DNA of 64,000 nucleotides from Channa striata (Eukaryota > Chordata > Actinopteri > Anabantiformes > Channidae). This document shows positions 47,934 through 59,740 of this stretch, piece by piece. The DNA lies in assembly GCA_033026295.1 (NCBI GenBank), contig CM065182.1:5456001-5520000 (forward strand), written 5' to 3'. The notes under the pieces were generated by a model that was given only the letters and a program-made list of their open reading frames with translations, ran no database searches and was not told where the DNA came from. The position numbers and the translations under genes were made by a program. Position 1 is the first letter of the stretch. Every line of letters starts with the position of its first letter.

Positions 47934-49522
47934 CTGACAGCACAGTGGAGTGTGAGTCAAAGAGGACGGGAGAGAGAGAAGACACAAGGTTAGCCGACAG
48001 AACTGTTGAATTAGAAGGTGACACACATGCAGTTAGTTCAGAAGAAAAAACGGAAAGTTTAAAAAAAACGCTGATGTATCACAGTAATAGCTCTCTATTA
48101 TTTATGTCCATTTCTTTAAAAGCAATGACAGCAGCCAATCCAAAAAACGAACAGCTCTTTCCTCCTTTCACACCCACACTGGAACCGAATGGCAGAGGCC
48201 CAAATGGCCTGACTGAAAACTGATCTTCTTTTTTTTTTTTAAAGGACATCACAGGCGTCACATGACATAACCAACTATAATATTCAAGTATTTCTTTCAA
48301 TTGCTCTTATCTCAAGAATCAAGAAATGCAGGACATGCCCAGACATAACTTGGAGGCAGTGCCACAGACAAGTCTCACACGCAGTGAGCACGGGGGACAT
48401 TTACAGTCACAAGTCTTTCATTTCTATTTGCAAATATCAGCAAATTACCAGTTTAATCCGACCTCAGACAGTCAAGAACAAACTGAGGGGAGGGGAAAAA
48501 AAACGAAATATGGTGCAACCTCTGCACATGAAACCTTTTTAGGCGCAGCTCACCCATGGATCTGGTAATCATTAACAATGATAGCTGCCATATCTGGAGA
48601 GGCAGACATGAAATAATCAAACGAGCTTCAAAATCACTGCCATCGAATTAGTATTACAACAAATACAGGTGAAGCGTCCTGCAGCGATGAAGTATGTTCA
48701 TGTGCAGAAAATATCAAATAAAAAGTTGATGTTGGAGAGCGGATCAGTTTCCAGTGATTCGATCAATGGATGACGTCGATCTTTTATTTTTATTACTACT
48801 ACTAATAATAAGAATATTCCATGCATCAAGCATTGGTCGTGCCTCCATAGAGCGTCGCTATGATCTATATGGAAGCTGTTTACTTTGCGCATATTCTGTA
48901 GGTGCAGCATGAATTGAATTCAGTGTGAATTCCTGTTGATTTCTGTTGGCACATGAGGAATAATTTGCCATTTTGTTTCACTCCCTGCTGCAGATCTGGA
49001 AGGAAACGTGTGTTTTGATCGCAGGTTTCACCGTTTCCCAGCCCACAGTGGGACTGTCTCACTGCACAGACCGCATGACACGCAGGAATCCCAAACGCAA
49101 CTAGTTGATCTAACGTCGGGGGCTTTTTGGAGGGGAGGTTTAAAAACATTAGTAGGTTACAGAGAAAAAGTTGCGCTTTTCCATTCCGTAGTTTTCCAAC
49201 ATGTCACTCCACAGCATTAGTGCAACCTGTTGGCTGCCGCGGGAAACTGCACTGATCGCGGTCCTGCAGCCGGAGACGCTGATAAGCCGGAGTTTGTGCA
49301 ACATTTTCTCCGTCTTACAGCACACAACCCCCCACCCACCGACCCACACCCACCCACCGATGCCCCCCCTCAATGGTGGTCAATGTGTCACACGGCGCAG
49401 AGCGACCAGTGTCACCGCCGGCCTACGTCGGCCAGCAACCCGCGTTCGTTCCCTCTCCCCCAATATTTCCTGCAGCGCTAGAATTAGACGGGAAGTGCTC
49501 GTGATGTGAAAGTGGACCGTAC
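47934..49522 (-). other. nr3c1 intron 1
   Basis: A 1.6-kb intron between the noncoding first exon and exon 2. It begins with GTACGG and ends with a C/T-rich tract and GTGCTGTCAG. It holds a T12-type run near 48,229-48,240 and a C-rich patch with CCCACC repeats (49,328-49,368). No other feature was found. Confidence 0.75.
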
Positions 49523-49930
49523 CTGTGGTGAAGAGGAAATGCGCTGCACCGATTAGGTCATCTCCAGTAAGTCCCAGTCAGAAAAACATGTGAGAAACAG
49601 CGCGACGTCCACGCCGTCAGCCCCGGCGGCGGCGGCGGCGGCAGCCCCCCGTTCCTTGTGGTACCGTTGCGCGGTGAAGTGTCAGCCGGATTAGGCGCTG
49701 CCCGTCTCTCTCCCCCCGCGGCGGGGACACGTCCTCCGCAGTATCAGCTGTTTTATAACTAAAGTCAACAACGCCGCCGCCGAGCTAGCTGGAGCCGGAG
49801 CTGGAGGTCCGCGGTGTGCGCCGTTTCCCCGATCGGTGCCAACAACTTTCAACGCGCATACCGCCCGCCAGCGAGGAAAAAAGTCATCGACCGCTTGCTT
49901 TCCCGGAACCTCCGTGTGAATCCGCAACGA
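49523..49930 (-). other. nr3c1: nr3c1 noncoding first exon (5' end uncertain)
   Basis: On the minus strand a good donor, CACCACAG followed by GTACGG, sits at 49,523/49,522. It lies 1.6 kb upstream of the exon 2 acceptor and inside a CpG-rich block, as expected for the untranslated first exon of NR3C1 genes. The exon 5' end is not defined by the sequence: there is no TATA box, so 49,930 is only a working limit. The exon holds a CGG-type run near 49,624-49,645 and two minimal upstream reading frames described separately. Other first exons are possible, since a second donor-like site (TCT followed by GTGAGT) lies at 50,039/50,040. Exon identity is inferred from position and splice signal, not from protein similarity. 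Confidence 0.6.
49553..49589 (-). promoter_or_regulatory. Two minimal uORFs in the nr3c1 leader
   Basis: Reading the minus strand inside exon 1, ATG at 49,589 opens a three-codon frame (Met-Phe-Phe-stop, 49,578-49,589). ATG at 49,561 opens a two-codon frame (Met-Thr-stop, 49,553-49,561). Both end before the splice donor at 49,523, so any transcript using this exon would carry them. Such tiny frames can lower or condition translation of the main frame; that role is inference. Confidence 0.5.
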
Positions 49931-51529
49931 ATCGACGGCTCGCCGAGGCGCCGCTCCGCTATTGCGCCATTAAAGCTGTGAGTACATTAAAGTTATATAA
50001 TTCAGCCGAGCTGCCCTGGCGCATTCAAGTGCGAACTCACAGAGGGCAGGGCGGACAGATAGTGACACGGCGTCAACCCGGCGGGATAGCGGCGAGCGCA
50101 TCCGCCCTGCCCTGTCAAAATAAGAGCTCTGCCGTTGCTACAGCGACCGTGACGTTCGCGACACTGACCCGCGGACTGAGGCGACCACCTTAAATCCCAC
50201 GTGTGCGCGAAAAGTGCCAGAAACGGCTGCGCAATCGAAATTCGCCCTGCGTGAACGCGAGCGTTGTTTGGTTTTATTTTCGAGGCTGCGCCGCTCGGCT
50301 TCCGGTCACATGTGCGTTTGCGGGGCGTTGACGCAGCTCTCGGTTTGACACTCGCCGGGTGACGCCCCTTCGCCCGCCGCCTGCTGCTGGGGAATCTGTC
50401 AAAACGTGTCCGTCAGCCGCCGCCGACCTTCGAGCGAAAGTTCTGTCCGACCGAACCGAGCCCCAAAATTCTGCGGTGGCTTTCTTTAGGTGCCCAAAGC
50501 TCAGCCCCGTCTTTGCTCATTTGTTGGTCAAGTTTCTGAGTTTAGATTATTAAAAATCCGTTTATTCCCCAACTGAGGCCATGCAGTGAAAAACAGACCA
50601 GAGTTATCTGCCAATGTTCTGCTACCTGGAGTCTTTCAGTTTCTGCTGCTTCCGAGGCTTAAACGCAGGCTAATAAATGGGCCCAATAAATATGTAACTG
50701 GTTGTTTTGACACCTCATACCTGCAGTTCCTTTCATCCAGGCTTCCTGTGAGGAAAATTGGAGTTCAGGCTACTTGGCTCGACTGGAGCAGCTGAGGAAC
50801 AGTCAAACACAGCCAGCAGAGAATAAACACGGCCAGCCCCGGATTAAACCGTGTCCCTCCCGAGACAGAAGCAGTCTCCAAACAAACTTTGCTTCAGCAT
50901 TTTCGGTTTCAGCACAAAACATATCAAAGCGGAGTCGAAACTGGGAAGGTGACGGTGCTTTTTTTCTCCAGAGCCAGGAGTGCAAAGCCTGAATCTTTTA
51001 CAGTCCCCCTAGTTTCTCCACGAGAGGCCTCTGTGTCAGTGCGTTAGACAAGAAGTCACTTTTGCAGATGTTAAAATGAAAAAAAACACACACACAAGGG
51101 CCAGAGCTGCAACCTAAGGTCCCGAAACCGAGCAGGCCGATAAACAATAGGCCTTTCAGTAAAGACTTAAGTGTGATCTGGAAACGTGGCTCAAGAGCAA
51201 CGCGCAGTAAAGAAAACAGCAAGTGTTTTGTGTCGAGTAGGTGAAAATAATGTCGAGGTAAAGTCAGCGCTCAACATGCATGGGACTGTAGAACTGCTTT
51301 TCACCGTGGGTGCGGCCACAGTTTCGACATCACACACCATCGCATTATGCAGAGAAAAGCGATGAGTCAAAGGAACATAAATACACGTCGGCACGGCATC
51401 GGTCAAGCAACATTCATAATTAACTAACAACAAAAATCAATTCCAGGGACAAATCAATCAACCACTTCCCCTTGAGGCCCCTTCTCATACATTCACCACG
51501 ACTGTAAATACATTTGCCAAAAAAAAAAA

Positions 51530-52065
51530 AAAAAAGTCAAGTCAAGTAAACTTTATTTACAAAGTACTGATGGGATGGGGAGGTAGGTAGGGTGGGGCAA
51601 GCCCATTTAAAGATTTAAAACGAAATACATTTTTTTAAATGAACTCTATGATGGACAGGCAGCCAGTGTGTTAAATCAAGCTAAAACCGGGGTAATGTGC
51701 TCTCTCTTCGATGTTCTGGCTAACAAGCGTGCAGCTGCATTTTGTACCAGCTGAAGTCGGGACAGGGACGAGTGAGAGACACCAAAGTACAGAGCATCAG
51801 GGTCATCTGCATAACGGAGAAAAGGATAATTGTGCTTTCTAAGAATGGAGTCAAGGGGAAGCAGATAGAGGGGGGAAAGGCACATGCCCAAGAATCGAGC
51901 CCTGCGGGACCCCAAAAAGAACGGAGCAGAAGAGGAGCGGACATCATCAATTAACAAATTCACAACATGACACAATGCTGATCTAACATCTTGCATTTGT
52001 TCCACACCAATTCTCAAAATGAACAGAGGTCTTTCTTGACGGAGACAGTGCTTGTCTGGCTGGAA
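51530..52065 (-). mobile_element. L2-like LINE fragment, dead
   Basis: Reading the minus strand: GVPQGSILG at about 51,887-51,915, then SILRKHNYPFLRYADD, an internal deletion, then SRLQLVQNAAARLLARTSKRE, HITPVLA, and degraded text like LHWLPV. The low-coordinate end has TCAAGTCAAGTAAACTTTATT next to an A17 run, a typical 3' border of such elements in fish. Frame shifts and the deletion after YADD make it inactive. It is in the same orientation as nr3c1. Confidence 0.85.
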
Positions 52066-52564
52066 CAAAACAAAATGGCAAAGATGTTATAAAACCTAAA
52101 ATATTTTTTTCATACAAAAAGCCCATAAAAACCAAAGTCCTATTGAACACTAAGAGACGGAATGCACCAATAAACCAACCAAGAAGTTTCAGATCAAGGT
52201 TTAGAGCATAATATGTGATTTTCTTGCTTCGTTGTGACATTATATCCCAAATTACTAAATATAAATGTATATTTATCAAAAATTATAAATCTACCTTTTA
52301 ATTACTGGTGTTAAATAATATATTCCATTAAGTTATGAGATAATTTTTTTAATTCAGAAATTACAAAAATCTCAATGACAACAAACAAAGCCACTGGGCG
52401 AAATGTGCCTGCTGTGCCGTCGCTCTCGTATTGACTGCTTGTTTGCAGCCAGACTTTATTCAGAGTCATGATGTTACACCGCCTGTCATCGCTGAGACAC
52501 ACTAAGTCTCCTGCTGTCTCTGTCTCTACCTGCATGTTCCTGCTTAAACTTAAACAGGACATTA

Positions 52565-52660
52565 ATGGGCAGTACGGTGGTGGAGTGGTTAGTGCTGCTG
52601 CCTCACGGCTAAAAGCTCCCAGGTTTAAATCCACGGAGCGTGCATGTATGTTAGGTCAGT
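52565..52660 (+). repeat. tRNA-headed interspersed repeat, head fragment
   Basis: GGGCAGTACGGTGGTGGAGT followed by GGTTAGTGCTGCTGCCTCAC matches the 5' head of a common fish repeat. GTGGTTAGTG resembles a pol III box A and GGTTTAAATCC (52,622-52,632) a box B, about 30 bases apart. The copy breaks off after GTGCATGTATGTTAGG. Confidence 0.7.
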
Positions 52661-55600
52661 AATTATTTGTTTTGCATGGCTCCAAAATGCTGTTTTTTAA
52701 GGGCCTGCTTGCACACAGAGCAGTACACAAATTCACAAATGACCTTTAGCTAGTTATTAAAATACTTCAGGTGGAATTCTGTTGGTCACTTCCTCCAGAC
52801 AAGGTCTTTAGTTAGAAGTTAATTTCCCTGATGGCACTTCACTGTATGAGAGTAAGGAGCAGTTTGAGTTATGTGTTCAGCAGAGTGGGCTCAGCTTAAA
52901 CAGGAAGGTGGAGAGTGGAGAGGAAGAAAAGTGCACTAGGCCGTGCAGACACCCATGCTGTTCCATCTGCAGCGAAAGAAAGGCAGATGTGCAGATGTAA
53001 ACCAACACCTAGAGGAAGACGGATGGAAAAGGGAGAGGGGAGGGCGGGATGCAGGTGTGGCCCTCCATGCTAGTTAATCCATTAGAAAGGGCAGGAGTGT
53101 GTCCTGTGCATGCGGATGTCTCATTAAGAGCGAGTGTGGCTGGAGAGAGGCAGGAGCTCCCCAGGGCCTGAGAAAACCACACTGTTCTCAAAACATGGCA
53201 GGGAACACTGTGAGGTTTTAATGCTCGGGGAAAATGGGTGATCCTATTTAGCGAGAGGCAATTAAAAACACCGGACACGCGGTGCACTATGTGCATGCAT
53301 GTGCAGCGGTGGATTCACAGAGAAGTGTGTTAATGTGATTGTGCGATACGCCTTTCTGCAGGTTCCACGAGTTTAAGCAAACGTGCGGCTGTGTAGACGA
53401 CTCCTGGGGAATATTCACTGGATAACACGCGCTCGTATGTGCTGATGGCGGCTAACGGAGGCCAAAGACTGGCTTTAAAATGTTGGTGACCTTTGGGGAG
53501 AAAAGAATCCGCCCCCCCTGACAACCCTTAATTGAACCTTTACCTCAAGAACAACTAGAGCCAAGCAAAAGGACATTTTGTACACACACTAAAATGCACC
53601 CGGTGCAATCTGTGCACTGTTGGCAGCCTTTTATAAATATCTGACTAAATTACAGGTAAGCACTGGTTGAAAGGTCAGTACATTCAAATCACAGACATGG
53701 TGTCAGCGGTATTTTCGTCTCATTTATCTTGTGAAGTTTTTAGAAATATTTGTCATTACCTAAATACAATGGCGGTTAAGGAAATACGTGACGATCGCCA
53801 GTAACGTCTCCCAGAAACAATGTCTATCAGAAAGCTCTGGGAATTCTTAAATGCCAATCAGTGACAACAATTGTGGATGTGGACGTGTGTAGACATAAAT
53901 GTCTTTTGTGAAAAAGTGCTGTTCTAGTTTAGCGAGGGCTGATCTTTTAAATAAGCATATAGATTTTGGCCATTTTGCGTCGTTAAAGGGTCAAGCTGAC
54001 AGGAAGTGAGGGAAGAAAGATAAGGAGAAAGGCATGCGATAAAGCTTAATTTCTGGATGCTGCATGCTGTACAGGAGTATGGGGGAGTAAAGGGGACATG
54101 TTTCCAAGCCCTTCCATGAACCTCTGTTAATCAAGTCAAATTGAGTAAAAGAGCGCAGACAAGTCGATCATGTCGCGGGTTGGAGTCAGATTCGTTGCCA
54201 CTGTTGTCTTTGCCAGAACGTCTAACCTCTGCTTGACAGACTGTCTAACGAACAAGCTACTGATGAGTCCACCGGCCTTTTGGCCGAGCTTTGAGTTGTA
54301 ATTGGGAGCAGGGATGGACAGAGACAGTACTGAGGCTTAGCCAGTTGCCCGCTGTTCTTGCATAAATCCCTACACGAGAACAAATACATTTTGTCATGTT
54401 AGAAAATGCTATAATTTCCTTGTTTCATTCTCTGGTTGCAGCCTGCAATTATTTCTGTTTGATGTTACAGTTTCATTTTCAGTCTTTGTATGATGTGTGA
54501 GGTTTTGTGGATTTGTGACTTTTTTTTTATTTGATGTGTGCTTAAAACTTCGATCCAAAGCAAACTATCGCTGCATTACAACAAACACGATTGGCTGGTT
54601 GCGTTTTCTCAGTTTCTTTCTCCGCGTTACTATTGAAGATTCACACTTTCCCTCAAAAGTAGTGCTAACATTCACACAGGACACAAAACTGCACAACAGA
54701 GTTATGTCAGAGTTTGAACAGAGAGCACAGAGGAGGAAGGAAGGATTTCTTTAGAGAGGGAAGTACAAAAAGGAAGGAAGGGTTTCTTTTTAAAGGTAAA
54801 CCGGCTGCTCACACCCACTGGTGCTTCTTCTCGGAGACAGAGGGAAAGACGCGTTAAGACAATGAGTGGGAAACATCTAATGGAAAAAGAATGAAAATCA
54901 CACAAGAGAAGGACAAACAACTTAATCACTTTGCAACATTTTGGGGGGGGGTTGTTTGCTGTCAAGCCCAGAAGCAGACGCCGCCATAGTCAGGGGAACA
55001 TCAAAAGAGACGTCCATGTTGACGCGAAATGTCTGGAACTCATTGACCCAAATACAATCAAGGCCATATGAGAGCTGATCCAAGCACGAAGCTGTTATTT
55101 ATACTGGATGATACACTGTCGAGCACATGTGTGATTCAAGAATAAACTCAAATGTCAATAGAGAAATTCACCGTGGCCTCGAAATAGACATAATAAACAC
55201 TTCCACTTAAGTAGTATCAGTTCAATTCGTGGTATAAAGCTTTAACGTGGACTCGGCTATTCCTTGGGTTTCTAGCTGTGCTTGCGCACATTCTTCACGG
55301 ATTATCATTTACGGCTGTAAATCACAGAACATGTCATCGTGTGCGCTGTTCTGATTCAGTAATAGTGCACGTTGTAGTTCAAAAAAGCTGCAGCACCAGT
55401 CAGACAGCAGGTCTGGATGATGACTTACTATTTCCTGGATGGCATTTGGCACGCATCCATCTTCCTTCCTGTCCCTGCGACAAAAAAGTGCACGTTGTTA
55501 ATGGAAGTGCTGAGGTTCTCTCGTGCTCGATGCACCTCCAGGCCCACAGGAGGTGTCTGACACATCGGAATGAAACGGTGGTTCAGACCAGGCGGAATAT

Positions 55601-55899
55601 AATCTTCTGCCAAGGACGAGATACGGGAAACGCTGGGTGTGCACAGTAAGTCCAATTTGACAGTTTTTTCAATCTGTTCTTGTAACTAAGCCCGTTTACT
55701 CGGTTTTATGAAATATTATTTTGATGCTGCATACTTTACGCTCCTCTACAGTTCAGAGGCAAATATTATATACACATACTGTGGCGTTTTCGCTCGCTTG
55801 TCATACGGTGTGGATCAGTTTTTATTGTGGCACTGCTGATCTCACCTCAGTACTTTTTCCACTTCTGACTCCAAGCACGTTAAATTTAAAGCTACAATA

Positions 55900-56275
55900 T
55901 GACATTTTTGGAATTAACTCGTTGGACAAACGTCACACCACCTGACTTCCACCATCCGCCTGCATCCGCTCCAATCTGTGACACTCTTCTACAGAGTGTC
56001 ACAGATTGGAGCGAAACTCTTCGGCTCGGTGGTGGCACCACTCATTGTTACACTCCTAACATTCAAGAAACTGTTGAAGACATACCTCTTCCGCACCCTC
56101 CAATGCACTTTAACTACTAATTAAAAAAAATAAAGTTTCCTGTCTGTCCTATCTTGCAGTTGCATCTCATGAAACTGAAACTGAAAAACTTCATGTTTTC
56201 TCCTTGACTTAGATGTTTTCTTGCTTTGTATCAAGACTTATAAGTTGCTTTGGATAAAAGCGTCTGTCAAATGGC
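55900..56275 (+). mobile_element. LINE 3' end, dead
   Basis: The plus strand encodes a degraded FKKLLKTYLFRTLQ-type C-terminus (about 56,063-56,105), then an untranslated tail. It ends with TAAGTTGCTTTGGATAAAAG and CGTCTGTCAAATG, a conserved 3' end of fish non-LTR elements. The 5' part is missing and contains the inverted repeat listed separately. Confidence 0.72.
55967..56013. repeat. Perfect 21-bp inverted repeat (hairpin)
   Basis: The arms 55,967-55,987 and 55,993-56,013 are exact reverse complements around the 5-base loop TCTAC. The left arm starts CGCTCCAATCTG. Pairing stops sharply outside both arms. It lies inside a degraded LINE 3' end. Confidence 0.93.
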
Positions 56276-59200
56276 ACAGATAGTAGATACAAGCTCCTAG
56301 ATTTCACTGATTGCAGCAGACCGTAGGCATGGTAAGTGGACGACATTTTAAGACGACCTTTGTGACCTTTTGAATTTCTAGGAATGTGACTGATTGTAAG
56401 AAAATAAAATAATAATGATTCTTATGATAATAATGATGACTCTCGTGAGCTCACATAAACATACTTCAACTTGTCTGACTTTTCTTTAAATTCTATTTAG
56501 TTTTTGGGTTTTTTTTGTCCAACACCCACACACACGTACATTATCTCCCCCTCAGTGGCTCAACTGTCAAAGCAAATACAGCCTCTGTGTCTGCGATGCA
56601 AATCCTCTTGTAATGTGTAAAAGCTTTACTTTGGCAAAAACAAGCCCAAAAAAAGCGTTGCAAACGGAGCAGGGTCTGAACCTAACCTTCAACTCAATGA
56701 CGACACTGACCTTTGGATACAACAGTTCAAAAGCAATAAGATCTGTTCACAGCGAAGGGTTTAGAAGGAGTTTGGGAGCTGCGCCCCGATTATCGGACAA
56801 CGTAGTGTCTGTGGAGTCAGCAGGACACCACTTGTTTGGTACAAATCTCAGCCTAATGATAAAAAATCTATCATCTGTTCCAGAATTCCTCGAGACTCAG
56901 CTTACCAGACGTAGTCACTAATGCCTATTGTAAATTCGCAAGTGCTCACACTCACTAACCCACACTGTACTCCAGACACACTGTTCCGTCTGCATATGCA
57001 AAGAGGGTTTGTGGCAGTTGAGTGAGGCAAGACAAATTAGCAAGTCGATTAATAGGTCGCCACGTACATCTACTGATATCAAAACAAGAAGAAGAAGTTC
57101 TGAACTTGCTGTGCAACTGCCGCAGGCCTGGCGTGGGGGTTGGCTGAGGTGCCGGTGCTGTTTACATTCCCCGTAAGCGAACCGCTCAAGTCGCAGACAG
57201 TGTGACTTTTGATCAGATTGACTTTAGAAATAGACCGTTAGTTCAACAAAAGGACAGACAAGACGACCGCATGTGTGGGAAGAAATACGGGTTTCACTCT
57301 TGGTGTGCTCCGCATGAGGCCTACAACGATTAGTAACAAATAAGGCAAGACCCGTTGTTGGCAAACCAGCGGAGCTCAAGCAAAGTGCAAAGAATGTGTT
57401 TCATCAATAAGCAGGTTTTTTGTAGGAGTTATATTAACACAAAGTCTGAACATCCTGTTCGTATTCTGCTCCCAAACTAGGGAACTAAATGTGTATTTCT
57501 GCACACCTGAAAATGACTTGTTTGATGTGATTGTTTGTATGTGAGCAGACCAAAACCACCCCCTGCCCTAACGCCTGCACTTAGCTCCACTGCTGCCGGC
57601 ATTTAACCCACTCATTTTCAAACTCGACAGCGATCCAAGCACCAACACACACGCACGATTAGCAAATGGCAAGTGTGACACACGGAACGCACACAAATAC
57701 ACACGGGAGGATGAGACGGAGCAGCAACTGTACGAGCAGGTAAACACACGAGACAAGATGTTTGGCACTTTTGCCATATTGCAAACATCCGGAGGGGAAA
57801 ACAGTCAACTGCCACTGCCGCCATCAATTCAAAACCGCCGTGTTGACTGAGGGGACGTCACCATGTGGTTTCCCCAAAGGATCTTGTTGTGTTAAAGATA
57901 GGCTGAGAATCCATGCTTCAGTGCAGCTGACACTGAATTACTCATGAATGATGTTACACAGGAATTTAAAAGGTTTTCCCTATTAATTTTTACTAACTGA
58001 ATGTGTCGAGTCAAAACGAGACAAACACTGGAGCCATTTCTTTGCGAGTATACTTTAGGTTATATGTCTATACTTGCTCCAACGCAATTAAGATAAGCCA
58101 ACCCTTAATAGCCCTCAAGAATGTAGTCACGCCAATAATCCAAGAGCAGTCACTACATCTCCTCCTTATGCTGTAAATATATTTTTGTTTTTTTATATCA
58201 TTGTAAACTGACTCATAAAGCCATCAAAGTCAAAGATGACATTTTGAAAGGGCTGTAAAAGTAGCTGGAAATGTTCCCAAGAATCTGCTCTCAACAAGGG
58301 GGCCTTGAATGGGGATCCAATTATAACGTTTTTAATCATGTGAATTTATAATATTGCTCATGCCTAGTTTTAACATGTTATAAATTGACATGTTTCCAGG
58401 CTTGAACTGTCGCTTAAAACGAACAAGCATTTGAAACGCAACGTTCAGGTTAAAGGTCATTTACAGGGTCGTGAAAAATAAACTGGCTAAATGCAATGGT
58501 GGTGTTAGTCCACATTAAAAACGGCTAAAAACATACAAGTGACTTAAAGAGAAAACTGGCTGAATATTGCTGACCTATCATTTAGCTTGTTGCCCCACGT
58601 GATGCCGACTGGAGCGATGCAACCTGAAGCCAGTTCGGCCCTCTTTCATATCTGCCGTTTTTTCGGTGGCATCTGGAGCTTTATGCTTCTGTAGCTGTTA
58701 CATTAACCCGATAACCTATTTTGAGCAGATCTTCTGAGAAGAAAACCCACACCGACTTCGTGTTGCATGTAGGAATGGAAGTTTTGCATGTGCACGGCTC
58801 CCGTGGTAATATTTTTTACTCAATGTGGACAGTGTGAGATTAGTTGTCCAAAAATCCCATGAGTCATTTAGAAAGATGGAAATCTAGAAAGACTATGCTG
58901 TTGTGTGGCATTTCTCACAGCCAGTGCTGAAGAAGAAATACAACACTGATGCCTCAAATGAAAAAAATCACGTTAGAAACACATAGTTGTGAATTTAGCC
59001 AGTAAATTTTTTCACTAATTTGAGCTAAATTAAATGATTGGATAAAGTAATGATGCCTCCATATTTATGGTTAATGATTTGGTTTGTTGTAGGATAAACA
59101 TTTCTATATCTAGTCACAACAGCCTTTACAGCACCTGGCTTATTAAAACACAATATGAAAACGAAAGAGACCGTTTTGGCAGTGTGGCAATAAGTACAGC

Positions 59201-59624
59201 AGCCAGCACGCCAACTCAGAGCTAATTATGTTTGACGTGTCTGTAGTCAGTTATGACTGTTGTGCACATGGACATTTTCTGCAGACTCTAAAGCCAAAAA
59301 GGATCTTCTGAGTTACTCAACATTACCAGATAAATGAGAGTAAAATGGTTGATCATCGGATGTTTTGTTGGCTTTGATGTTATCACGTCAGTAAATGATG
59401 TTGCATCATTCCGAGCAAATGATAACGGACAACCGACATGATGATAAGGTTTTGATTGTGACACCTTAGATCGTGGCACGCACATTGTTTAGTATATACA
59501 AGCTATTAATAAACGGGTACCAATACCATGATGAATGTGAACGTGCAGGCAAAATAGGCAAGAGGCTACTGCTAATTTTGACTTTATTATTATTTTCTTA
59601 TTATCTTGTAGTATTTTCAGTTGC

Positions 59625-59740
59625 TCTCCAGTTACGTGTCTTTGGACTATGGGAGGAAACCGGAGTATCCGGTGGAAACCCACCAAAGCATGGAAAAACA
59701 ACACTTAAACATATGACCAAGGTAAATGCTGGGACATAAG
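59625..59740 (-). repeat. Interspersed repeat fragment (tRNA-headed family), inverted
   Basis: TTTGGACTATGGGAGGAAAC, CCGGAGTATCCGGTGGAAACC and a degraded GCATGGAAAAAC match the body of the same repeat seen at 30.9 kb. A further piece (AACATGCAAACTCC, about 60,087-60,100) may belong to it. Confidence 0.65.

Larger units (their letters stand above)
49370..50480 (-). promoter_or_regulatory. nr3c1: CpG-island promoter region of nr3c1
   Basis: This is the only long GC- and CpG-dense stretch in the window; the surroundings are AT-rich. It holds GGC/CGG runs, a GC box (GGGCGG at 50,049-50,054), a CACGTG E-box (50,198-50,203) and several TGACG half-sites. No TATA box is visible near the presumed start. 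GR genes in other vertebrates are driven from a CpG island with several alternative first exons, and this block fits that plan. Transcription start points cannot be read from the sequence alone. Confidence 0.7.

Noticed and set aside
47367..47993. 208-codon plus-strand ORF opposite nr3c1 exon 2
   Set aside because: It is the antisense shadow of a well-supported, GC-richer coding exon, and its translation shows no domain or family likeness.
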